Shown here piece by piece: positions 1 to 9,205 of a stretch of 34,049 nt of DNA. Below the pieces are notes generated by a model, which saw only the letters and a list, made by a program, of their open reading frames with translations, was not told the DNA's origin and did not search any database. A program made the translations under genes and the position numbers. Source of the stretch: Byssochlamys sp. IMV 00236 (Eukaryota > Ascomycota > Eurotiomycetes > Eurotiales > Thermoascaceae); assembly GCA_001931875.2 (NCBI GenBank), contig MSJH02000085.1:1-34049 (forward strand). The letters are read 5' to 3'. The first letter of the stretch is position 1. Each line of letters starts with the position of its first letter.

Positions 1-39
<39 letters not shown>
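1..39. repeat. poly(A) run at the window edge
   Basis: The first 39 bases are all A. This is low-complexity sequence just downstream of the minus-strand TLG2 stop codon. It is read as poly(T) on the gene's own strand, so it is not a poly(A) tail of that gene. Confidence 0.9.
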
Positions 40-45
<6 letters not shown>

Positions 46-142
46 TATAGCTTATGTACATTGTGGTGTATATTGGAGTGTAAGTTCAACGGGATTTGAA
101 ATCGATTTAGGTTATCAAAAAAAACTGCATTGGAGTTATTTT

Positions 143-1368
143 TTATCTCCTCTTTGGCTTCACAATTAAAATAACGATTAACAGCATAATGATCAAGATC
201 AATAGTAGCATCAGCTTACGTTTTCTTGTTTTACTTTGATATTTAGCTCCCTAATAGATATTAGATAATAAACAAAGAGAATGTGGGAATAATATACCTT
301 ATCTAGCTGCACTACTGCTTCTTTCACTTGTATGTTTGTTTGCTCTATATTATAGTCAATTCTATCTAATACCGTGCCCTGATCGAGGACAAGTGTTTGT
401 AAATCTCTAAATATCTCAGCCAATTGATGTATTGACTTTGCTATCTGGTTGATTTCCTTTTCTCTTTGATCAATATTGTGTTCAGATGATTCCAGCACAG
501 CCAATTGAGATTCCGTGAATCCCTATAGTGTAGGATGAGCACACACTTTATGTATAATCTATCATCTTACAATCTGCGCATCCTCATCTAGTAGCAACTC
601 GGCTGCTTCATTACTTAGGTTTGATCCTAGTATATTCACCTTTTTATTTTCTTGTCCTTGCATCTCTATTATCATGTGTGAGGTTAAATTACTTTTCAAT
701 CTCCAAGCTTACTCTGTAGATATGACGACTGTATCTTTCTAAAACTCGATGAAACTTCTTGTACTTTTGTAGCTAAACTCGTCTGAATATTCCTTGTAAT
801 GACGCTTTCTTGATTAGAAGCATTCTTTCCAACGCCAATACGCTGTATATCACGCTTTATGCGATAAAATTCCTATTACAGATACATTGAGACGAAAAGC
901 ATTGAGATAAAGGCTTTGTCTTTACGTTTGTAATTTCTGTTGTTAGTGTTTCAATGGCTGCCTCATCTGAGCTTCTGTCGTCGAATCCAGGTAATAAATG
1001 CTTTCTGTGCATGCCTTTTAATCTGGTGACTATAGTAATACTTTTTAGAAAAGGAATCTTTAGAATACCTGTGGCTCTGGCCTTCTTCTTTTTCTTTACA
1101 TTACTTTTATCTTTGATAGCATCCAGAGCTTCGTCAATTTCTTCAACAATGTCCGTCCTAATTCGAATGAGGTTTATGTGTGTGAAGAGTATATATATGC
1201 AATTTACCATTGAGGAGGAAGTACAGACATTTCAATGACGTGATCTGAACTCTCAATTAATCCTTCTGTTTCTGATGCACCTGCAGAGAAGTGAGGAGCA
1301 GAGCTCTGTGCTCGTGCATAAGAATTTCTATATTGAAGAAATAGTAAAGTTCTACTGCGTGTTGCCAT
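143..1368 (-). CDS. TLG2: Syntaxin-16/Tlg2-type t-SNARE
   Basis: This is a Qa-SNARE of the trans-Golgi/endosome system, used for fusion of endosome-derived vesicles with the TGN. The seven exons on minus are 1368-1208, 1157-1105, 1029-926, 872-713, 665-571, 522-298 and 250-143. Together they give 301 aa in one frame. The N-terminus MATRSRTLLFLQYRNSYA is typical of Tlg2. PPQWTDIVEEIDEALDAI and HRKHLLPGFDDR follow in the N-terminal helical region. The SNARE motif (about 205-265) reads AEIFRDLQTLVLDQGTVLDR, with the zero-layer Gln near residue 239. A basic KTRKRK stretch precedes a C-terminal hydrophobic anchor (279-296), and the protein ends KPKRR. All introns are 47-75 nt with GT/AG ends. The family call is secure. 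The start is the first ATG of exon 1 and matches family N-termini. Confidence 0.95.
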
Positions 1369-1628
1369 TAAAAATGAAAAGACTTTGTTCCCCCCTCCCT
1401 TCTCTTCTGTGTGATTTCTCTCTTGGCGGAATTTCTTGACTTGCTTTTTTTGGAAATAGTATTACTGCAATTTTTTATAAGCTTTATAGGTAGATCCTTT
1501 TTTCATTTTGCTTTGACAATTGGGTTGAGTTATTTATTGATATTATTTATGAAGAAGGAAGAAATAAAGAAAAAGGGGATATAAATATGTACACGTTTCA
1601 TCATTTTCTGGGAGAAAGAGGAGAAGGT

Positions 1629-2538
1629 TTAATACACTGTTGACATATGATATCTTGATTCTTCAAAATCTTTAATCTGTTGTGCATGTAACCTATGATG
1701 ACGAGCACCGTTCTTTAGTCTCTTTGCATATGCTCCAACAACATAAGCAAAGTATATCTAATAGAATGGCGTTTTAAAAGGAGGCATATAAATACGTGTA
1801 TATTAATATACCTGAACTATCTCTACAACAAATATCAAAACACCAAATAGAATGATAAATGTTTGTAGCAAAGATGAGCATTGACTTTCATTTCCAGCAT
1901 TTGCAGTCAACAGTCCTGGATACTTTACGGGTGAATAATATGGACTATTGCTCAAATGAACAGGTGCGATTGTTTGTTGTGCATTGTCGACACCAACGAA
2001 TCCCATGACACGACATGAATCAACCATGTTTTGTCTGTTGGTAGCCATGAGAATGAGTGATATAAGGTAAATAATAAAGGACAATATACAATTGATCCAC
2101 ACGATAATACTGAATGCTTTTGAAAATCGTCTTGATGCCTATAATGAATATATATGTTAATGATCAGATATCCCCCTTTTGTGTATCATTCACTTACAAA
2201 TACAGATCCAATGATACCAGATAAACCACCAACACAGATAAAGACTGAGAATAGTAAATTCATGTAATACCAAGGTTTAGCTGATTGACCAGAATAATAT
2301 ACAACAGCTAAAAATAATAATTAATTAATATGTAGCACAAATAGAATAAACTCTTTCGTACCATTCACGCCTACAAAACCAGTTGCACTATAAAATAAAT
2401 AAACAACCTAAGGGAAATGATATGAGCATATGTAGATTCATCTATTATATCAAAACTTACAAAAAACCAAATGGCAATAAAGAGAGTGCCTAGTCTCAAA
2501 GGAATGAAACAGCAACATTTCTCTAAACCGAGTCCCAT
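1629..2538 (-). CDS. Four-helix membrane protein of unknown function
   Basis: The five exons on minus are 2538-2461, 2407-2362, 2307-2198, 2138-1812 and 1757-1629, giving 229 aa. I do not recognise a named family. The protein opens MGLGLEKCCCFIPLRLG, with three adjacent cysteines before the first hydrophobic helix (candidate palmitoylation site, inferred). Four hydrophobic segments are visible: about 13-33, 60-80, 90-112 and a last one reading FIILFGVLIFVVEIVQIYF. A hydrophilic loop of about 60 residues lies between helices 3 and 4, with cysteines in VDSCRV and NESQCSS. The tail is cytosolic-looking and basic, KRLKNGARHHRLHAQQ. The layout resembles small tetraspan proteins such as MARVEL, LAPTM or Sur7-like, but I cannot assign one. 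It ends 261 bases upstream of the TLG2 start on the same strand. Confidence 0.85.
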
Positions 2539-3522
2539 TATGCTTTATTTATAAATGAAGGGAATTGATTCAAAAAAGAAGAAAGAAAGAAAAAAAAAGA
2601 AAGAAAAAAAGGAGTAAAAAGATTGGAAAAGGGGGGAGATGAGTGAGAAGAAAGAAAGAAAACAACCTATAAATAAAAAAAGTGCCAACAAGCAAATTAG
2701 CTGACTTTATCCTTTTATTGGCTCTGTCTTTTAATTGCAATATGAGCAGTGCCATTGTTCGTACCCAGCAAAACAAAAGGATGTGCCTGAGAACCTAGAT
2801 ATGAATGAGTGGAAAGGGGACATTTTCTTTAATACAAGTAAATATAAATTGAACAATGATCAATACAACTACTTTGAATAGAGTATTAAGAACTTGTGTT
2901 TTATTGTTACATTGAGAGCACTTTTCTTGACTGTGCAAAGGTAATAGTGTCACCATAGACTTAGGTACAGGATATGTCCCTCATCTTACCATGTTTGAAT
3001 ACTTTCTATAATAAAGGGTTGATGAAAAAAGACTGTATATACAACAACATTATATCTAGTTAACACTATGTATTCTATTTTCAGTATTCCTATTTAAGCT
3101 ACAATAGCAAAATGACCAGAACCCGATTTTTGTTTTTGTCAACATGTTGGCATACAATACTCTGGGAGAAATCTTTGCTATGTCACATGCATAAAAAAAA
3201 TAAACAAAGAAAAGACCTGTTAAACATTTTTGTTGCCAATAAACTTTACAATCATGACAAAAGGCAACATCTGGCTTCTCATTTTGTATCCAGCAATATA
3301 AATTGTATACATGGCAACCAAAAGCAGATAAAACGAATACTATCAATGCCCTTTTAAACCACTTGAATGCCCCAAGTCAACCTGTCAAAACAAACGACCG
3401 CCCTTGAAGAAACAAATTCTAGGTCAGACACGTGGACATGACTGGTTTTCATCCGGGGCAATTTAGCTGAGACAGGAGAAGAAAAAAAATCTTTTCTTTT
3501 TTCAATTCAATAAATTATCAAA
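2539..3522. other. Intergenic region between divergent genes
   Basis: This stretch holds the upstream regions of the minus-strand tetraspan gene and the plus-strand NDK gene. Positions 2570-2680 are a purine-rich low-complexity tract. The short reading frames here (2570-2776, 3056-3346, 3112-3357) overlap each other on both strands, have no splice partners I could find, and are not called. A short coding-like stretch on minus near 2715-2795 is listed among the findings. I see no RNA gene. Confidence 0.6.
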
Positions 3523-4082
3523 ATGGAGCGTACTTATATCATGGTTAAGCCTGATGGTAAGTCATAGAGACGATTTATTGTAATCAACTAACCATACTTC
3601 TTTCAGGCGTCGAGCGTGGTCTCGTTGGTGAAATCATCAAGCGCTTCGAACAACGTGGTTATCAACTCACTGCTCTTGAATTGATCCACCCCACCAAGGA
3701 ACTCCTCGAAGAACACGTAAGTAAAAAAAAAAAAAAGGAAAAAAAAAGAAAGCCACTGACAATATTGTAGTACTGTGATTTGAAGGGTAAGGGTTTCTTC
3801 CCCTCCTTGATCGAATACATGTCCTCCGGCCCCGTTGTCGGTATGGTCTGGACCGGTAAGGACGTCGTCAAGACTGGTCGTAAGATGTTGGGTGAAACCA
3901 ACCCCTTGGCCAGTGCCCCCGGTACCATCCGTGGTGACTTCTGTATCGAAGTTGGTCGTAACATCTGTCACGGTTCTGACTCTGTTGAATCTGCTGAACG
4001 CGAAATTGGTTTGTGGTTCCCCCGTGGTATCAAGACCGTTGCTCGCTCTCACTCCATTCACTCCTTGGTTTATGAAAACTAA
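3523..4082 (+). CDS. NDK1: Nucleoside diphosphate kinase
   Basis: This enzyme transfers the gamma phosphate of NTPs to NDPs through a phosphohistidine. The exons are 3523-3556, 3607-3716 and 3771-4082, giving 151 aa, the usual length of the eukaryotic hexameric enzyme. The protein starts [12 protein letters not shown] and continues [18 protein letters not shown]. The active-site signature [20 protein letters not shown] carries the catalytic His. The C-terminus ends [11 protein letters not shown], close to the Y-E tail of the family. The first intron splits the Gly codon of the KPDG motif. Exon 3 is markedly richer in C-ending codons than neighbouring genes, which fits high expression. A consensus AATAAA lies 15 bases after the stop. 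Confidence 0.97.
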
Positions 4083-4096
4083 GTTATGATCATATC

Positions 4097-4102
4097 AATA
4101 AA
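4097..4102 (+). promoter_or_regulatory. Polyadenylation signal of the NDK gene
   Basis: AATAAA lies 15 bases after the NDK stop codon and is followed by T-rich sequence. It is well placed to direct 3' end formation before the convergent HMG gene that ends at 4362. Confidence 0.6.
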
Positions 4103-4361
4103 ATGACCATTTTGTGTATTCAGCTTTATTTCTCTTTTTTTTTTGTTGTTGTTAAACGACGAGTTTTATGTGCCAACAGTAGATCTTTTTATGCTTTTGA
4201 GAAATACTCTCTCTTTTTCCCCTTTTGCAACCATGAACAATTATACCCAAATGAATGTTAAAAGCTTGTTTTTATTTTACAATGAAAAAGTCTATAAGTC
4301 TACACACACAAATGGAAAATCGCTAATAGAAAGTTTGATCAAAATATAAAGGATAAACTGG

Positions 4362-5329
4362 TTATGACGTGGTAAAAAAGTAAGTTGGCACCATTGATGG
4401 CTGTTCTCTAGTAATATGAGTCCATCTAGGATACAGTAAAGTAGTATAATCAACGAATTGACCATAATGAGAAGAACACATATCCATCAGCTCAGACAAG
4501 AAAGACGCGTCACCAGCGATGGCTTGTCCTGGTACAACCATCATATGATCAGCATCGCTTTCAGAGTAATTATGAAGAAAGAGTTCCATGGGAGAACTGC
4601 TTCGGTCTCTGTTATCTAAATGATCAAGCGTCTTGCCAGATAAAGGAGAGCCACAATCAGAGCTACCACAGAAGCCGTCCATGGTAGAATGGGCACAAGA
4701 ATAAGTCAATGACATGGGCGAAGCAGAAGGAGAAACGCCGAGGGTGCTTGAATAAGGATGCAAGTGACTGTAGCTGCAGCTGCTATAAGTGATCTTGGGC
4801 TTGTCTTCATTATTGGGTGCTTCCCATACAACAATATTTGCATCGCGGTTTGCTTCTTTCTTTACAAAAGGACTGTTGTTGTCTTCACCTGATTTTACAG
4901 GACGATGATAGATTTCAATCAATTGTCGTCTACTTTCAAAGTCAATAGCAGTAAACTCGTCCTTGGGACGCCTCTTGTAGGTTCTTGTCTTTTTAACCTT
5001 CTTTTGTGGACAGAATTTGTAGTCAGGATATCTATAATATAAAGACATGAGTATCGTGGGACAAGTTTTTTTTTTTTTTTTTTTTTTTGCTTTAGTTACC
5101 GTTGAGAGTGTTCGTGTCTAGCCATAAGAGCTTTTGCGCGGTAAGGTTGTTTTTCTTCATCAGACATCTCTTTCCACCACTTGGCAATGATTTTGGAAAT
5201 ATCTCGGTGATTCGCGCCAGGGCATTCCTTGACAATTTCTCGTTGCTTTTCAAGTCGATAGATCATGAAAGAGTTCATTGGACGTGGGATCTTGGAGGCA
5301 TCAGAGCGAGAGCGTGTAGATGTTTTCAT
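4362..5329 (-). CDS. MATA-type HMG-box transcription regulator, copy 1
   Basis: This is a nuclear DNA-binding protein of the fungal mating-type/SOX-like HMG class. The two exons on minus are 5329-5100 and 5031-4362, giving 299 aa. The HMG box occupies about residues 13-82. Visible landmarks are IPRPMNSFMIYRLEKQREIV, PGANHRDISKIIAKWWKE and the C-terminal YPDYKF. A basic stretch KKVKKTRTYKRRPK follows as a likely nuclear signal. The rest is Ser/Pro-rich with an acidic patch (YSESDADHM). The single intron splits the Arg codon just before YPDYK and holds a run of 23 T on the plus strand. The ATG at 5329 is preferred because a TATAAAT (5437-5431 on minus) lies about 105 bases upstream, whereas the longer in-frame start at 5515 would lie upstream of that box. 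By eye about 48 of 68 box residues match the second copy at 12.8 kb. Confidence 0.92.
5066..5088. repeat. Homopolymer T23 inside the HMG copy 1 intron
   Basis: There are 23 consecutive T on plus (A on the gene's strand) within the 68-nt intron. The run may vary in length between strains or between sequencing runs. Confidence 0.9.
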
Positions 5330-5976
5330 GATAGATATAAAGAATGTAAAGGAGGGAATAAACGAATGTAAGCGTGTAAAGAGATAAAAAGAAGAAAGGT
5401 AAAGAGTGAAATGATGAAGACAGGTAGGGTATTTATACAAACTATCCAAAGAGAAAACATTGATTATAATCATACGTGATAAGCATTTCCCTCCTCTTTT
5501 GCAAATCAAAAGCATTAAGAATTCTGTGATCTATGCATAAAGAAAACTATAAATATAAACTTTATGGAGACTGCTCAATTTTATACCGCCTACATAATTG
5601 AATAACACCAGTCAAATAAAGAAATTTGGTGATCTACGCGAATACAAAACCCGGCTTTTAGAAGAAAAGAAGGAGGATGAGTTTTTCCTATGGTTTTTCC
5701 ATAACCCGTCAAGAGAGAATTTTTAGATCAATTTATGCAAGTAAATGATTTATAAATTAACCCTTCTTTTTTTTAGTTTGCCACCAAATTTAGGTCTAAA
5801 AGGGATTGTACTAAATTTCATTGTCTTTGGGGTAACATTATCTATATTTGTACTAGCCTTAGTATACCTTAACATAGGCGTATTATATTTACTAAGCGAA
5901 AAAAAAAGGACTTGGACATAAGACACGGAATTATGATAAAGAAAATACATGTTTTTATTGTAAAAAAAAAAAAAGT
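5330..5976. other. Upstream region of HMG copy 1 / 3' region of carrier gene
   Basis: The region holds a TATAAAT on minus at 5437-5431, well placed for HMG copy 1. A CATTGAT near 5459 matches the relaxed SOX/HMG target CWTTGWW, which is weak evidence because the motif is common in AT-rich DNA. A 67-codon minus frame at 5750-5950 shows no recognisable features and is not called. The carrier gene's 3' end lies at the right. Confidence 0.5.
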
Positions 5977-7078
5977 CTATGAAAGAACACGCATGGCCAT
6001 TTCGAATCTAAAAGATATATAGTCATATTAGCAAATAAGAATCCGAATCATGTCTCGACTTACCCCATAAATGTTGCTGCATTCACTGGTGCAGCACGAA
6101 GCAAACAAGGTCCAATACCTCTAAAGAAACCGGCAATACCTTCCTTTGCAAATGTTTGACGAGCACAATCAAGGGCTGATCGATACTGTCTGTTATCAGC
6201 TGTAAATCCATCAGTCTGCAATTTGGATTTCACAGCGTCCATTGGATAAATAGTAAACCACATGGCATAGCCAGCTGCAGCACCAAAAGCACACACCTTC
6301 CATGTAGGCAATTCTGATCTACTCTGTAAGTTATCCTTCTTCACCGCTTGCTGAACAAGCCACTCGTATGCTAAAAAGTAGGCACCGTAACCCTGGAACT
6401 CACGGGCCATGGTGATGCCTTGACCCTTATAGATGCCCCTGATACCATGAGAGTTGTAGATCTGACGAATACAGTCAATGGGCCCACTGTATCCAGTACC
6501 TGTCTGAACCTGAAGTCGGGTACGAATGTGTTCAACGGGACCGGAAACAAAGGAATTGGCAACACCACTTGCCGCACCTGCTATATACAACTGACCGTTG
6601 CTCAATAATGCTCCCTTTTCATTTCGTGAGAAATAACGTTTCATGGCCTCAAGTACTACAAACTGAATGGACACACAAGCACCAATTCCCACCAAAGGTG
6701 TCATTGTTCCCTTTTATGTCGAGTTATTTCACTTGTTCACTTCAATGATCAAAACTCACCTTGTAGAATCCTGTAATTCCTTCATTTGCTCTTGTCTTTT
6801 TGACGCAGTCCATCATTCCACTGTACAAAGGATTGGTGGTGGATTGGGTTTGAAGGCGCTAGTGTATAAAAATCACGGGTTATTCTGGGTATTTGAATAT
6901 ACACCCTATTTTTGTTGTACTTACAACTTTTACTGTATCAAAAGGCTATGAAGAAGATATAAAAAGAGTTAATTAAATATAAATAAACCTTTTTCTTATT
7001 CATACTTGCCTGGCCTACAAGTACTTGAAGGATACCACCCACAGTTCCACTCAAACAATCTTTTACGGCCTGAGACAT
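5977..7078 (-). CDS. YMC1: Mitochondrial carrier, YMC1/YMC2-like (SLC25 family)
   Basis: This is an inner-membrane solute carrier. The five exons on minus are 7078-7010, 6945-6925, 6858-6760, 6710-6064 and 6007-5977, giving 288 aa, a normal SLC25 length. All three repeats show the carrier signature: GQPFDTVKVRLQTQ (about 22-35), [16 protein letters not shown] in repeat 2 and [16 protein letters not shown] in repeat 3. The His of PVEHIR and the [11 protein letters not shown] that follows fit the YMC/carnitine-like subgroup, proposed to carry amino or organic acids. Substrate is inferred from the family only. Intron 1 must use a GC donor (CAG/GCAAGT) because only that junction restores GQPFDTVK. 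Exon 2 is just 21 nt. The gene is followed upstream by the dioxygenase gene on the same strand, 528 bases away. Confidence 0.93.
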
Positions 7079-7606
7079 GCTATACATAACCCATTCAGTT
7101 TTTGTTATTATGTTGGTATTTTTTTTCTTTTACCCAGGTTTAATATTGGGTATCTCTACAGTTTCTGCCGTAACTGAGGTCATTTTTGATAATAAGGGGA
7201 GCAAGAGCGACAAGATAGAAAAGAAAAAAAAAAAAGTCTTGATTTACTTATCGTTCAAATTTTATATCGCCGATTGCCAAATAAAATTGTGGGGGAAAAC
7301 GAGTCATCTTTCAAATACAGTTGATGGGCAACCAAGAGATATTTTTGTTACAAAATGAAGGATCCTTGCGTTCTTGTATTCAATGTTATCGATATTATGT
7401 TTAAACTATGATGAAATAAGTAACTGATAGCAGTGGTCCCAAAGATGGTATGTTTTGATCTTTTGTGCCTGTGCGTTTTTGAGGATCCCTTTCGTTTCGC
7501 CGCTTCATTTTAAATAGTAAAAAAAGTAGAATTAATTCTACAGAAATGAGTGTCGTTTCGTTTTTATTTATGATACAGGTATAGCAAAAGAAGAGAGAAA
7601 TAGATA
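7079..7606. other. Intergenic region, carrier upstream / dioxygenase downstream
   Basis: This is the upstream region of the minus-strand carrier gene and the 3' flank of the minus-strand dioxygenase gene. It contains A-rich runs and a 93-codon plus frame (7077-7358) that begins on top of the carrier start and looks like a chance frame. I see no other feature. Confidence 0.5.
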
Positions 7607-8275
7607 TTATTTGGTAGAGTTAAGATGACCACACTTTTTGCATGTTCGAAGTTCCTGACTAGCAGCGAACTTTTCAATGATAGGCTTTAATTGTGTGCCG
7701 AGATCTACGCAATGGAATCTTTCTTCATAGACAATTTCTCTACAATCTATATTTTCACAGTACCATCTTAAAGAATCTAATGATTAGGATTAGTCATTTA
7801 TCAAGGTTACACACGTATTCGCACACACCTATATGATGAGGCAACCTCACTCTTTCAACAACGATGCCTATTGTGTTTGCGTATCGAATAGGATTATGTG
7901 GAACTTTGGCTATATAGGGTGCCTTAGTAAGAAAAGAAAATACTTGGGGTGGCACTTACGAGGAAGTAAAAACATGTCTCCTTCATTGACATGAATATCT
8001 TTAAATTCACCATTCTCAACCACTTTGATCAATAGGTTTCCTTTGACTTGGTAAAAGAATTCCTAATAAAGTATATAAATATATCATCATTTGATATTAT
8101 TAAGTGCAAATACCTCTGTTTCGTTCACATGATAGTCTGTTCTCTTGTTAGGCCCACCTACGATCATGATGATGGTATCATTTCCCTTATAAAGTACAGC
8201 ATTATTCACAGGTGGCTCAAGCTTGATACCATTTTCTTCTAACCACTTTGGAAAGTTGATTGGTGGTAAAACCAT
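7607..8275 (-). CDS. BNA1: 3-hydroxyanthranilate 3,4-dioxygenase
   Basis: This cytosolic iron enzyme opens the ring of 3-hydroxyanthranilate in the kynurenine route from tryptophan to quinolinate and NAD. The four exons on minus are 8275-8114, 8062-7960, 7909-7829 and 7776-7607, giving 171 aa, the family length. The N-terminus [15 protein letters not shown] is typical. The cupin metal site is visible as [16 protein letters not shown], with the second His supplied further along in [15 protein letters not shown]. The C-terminal metal-binding tail of the short fungal/bacterial type is present: RWYCENIDC, then [17 protein letters not shown] and [10 protein letters not shown]. The first cysteine pair reads C-x4-C and the last pair C-x2-C. 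Intron 2 has an AG (ending at 7922) that must be skipped in favour of one 12 nt further on to keep the frame. Confidence 0.96.
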
Positions 8276-9205
8276 GTTTATGAAAGAAAAGAAGAAAGAG
8301 GAAAATTTTTACCCAGCTTGTCATTTCTTTCTTTCTCTGTCTCTCTTTCTCTCTTTTACTGTTCCTTGTGACTTGCTTATTAATCTGATAAACATTGTTT
8401 GACCTGTCATTTGTGGTTAAACTATCGGGTAATCTCATTGGTTCCGGATTAGTAAATGACTTTTATTCAAGTTGCCAAGACTAGGATATGCATGGAGTGT
8501 ACTCTAGTATGAGTTATTTCTGCTTCTATTATGATTATTTAGGATCATTTTGGTGGTTGTCATAGTAAAAAATAACAAACCTTATTGTCTTCTTTACTGT
8601 GCATCTATAAAGTCACCTGACGATCCTTTTTTGTAAAAAAAAAAAAAAAAAAAAGATATGAAGCTGATAGACTTCATCCATACACAAGTACTTCCGTCCT
8701 GTGCTAAGATCGGATAAATCTTTCACCTTTTACTCATCCATATACAACCAATAGGGTAATTAAATAAAAGAAGGTACGCTTACTATGCTGCGTGCCGGCT
8801 GATCAAACCCAATAATATCAAGCCATTGCATATTATTTCCTTTTTAGAATTCACTATTCTCCTCTCTACTTTTCATTTCTTTATATATGTATATGTATAT
8901 ATATATATCACCATTCGATATCACTAATATAAACACCACAATTCTTAATAAAATGTTGTCTTTACACATCTTACTCATCCTGGTTTTATCTCAACTCCTC
9001 AAATTAAAAATGGCCTTATTTTTATAATGACTACAAGTTGCACCATTTTCCAAGTTGTATAATATCTTGTACACATCTATTCTTTTTAAAGGAATATCAT
9101 GACAGCAGTAGTCACAAGGACATCTATCAACGGTGGTCAAATAGACTGACTCCTTCTTTTGTTTTTGAAAATATTGATTTATTCAGTGAGTCTATTTCAA
9201 TGAAT
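8276..9205. other. Intergenic region between dioxygenase and kinase genes
   Basis: The right flank of the dioxygenase start is a TC-rich tract (about 8318-8356). A poly(A) run lies at 8636-8654 and an AT dinucleotide tract at 8881-8908. On minus, 8994-9182 is open for 63 codons without an ATG and is cysteine-rich (see findings). It is not in frame with the kinase and is not called as a gene. Confidence 0.5.
8881..8908. repeat. AT-rich dinucleotide tract
   Basis: An alternating TA-type microsatellite with a few G interruptions, between the dioxygenase and kinase genes. Confidence 0.85.

Noticed and set aside
857..1210. A 117-codon minus frame
   Set aside because: It is TLG2 exons read through two introns. 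The spliced model restores KDKITRLKGMHRKHLLPGF.
3056..3357. Overlapping frames of 96 (minus) and 81 (plus) codons
   Set aside because: They are antisense to each other in AT-rich DNA with no splice partner or family feature. The minus frame has a few Cys/His (FCHDCKVYWQQKC) but not enough to call.
5096..5515. Longer N-terminus for HMG copy 1 from the ATG at 5515
   Set aside because: The extension is hydrophobic and lies upstream of a TATAAAT at 5437-5431. The start at 5329 gives a normal HMG protein.
5750..5950. 67-codon minus frame between HMG copy 1 and the carrier gene
   Set aside because: It has no recognisable motif. It could be a transposase scrap but nothing supports that.
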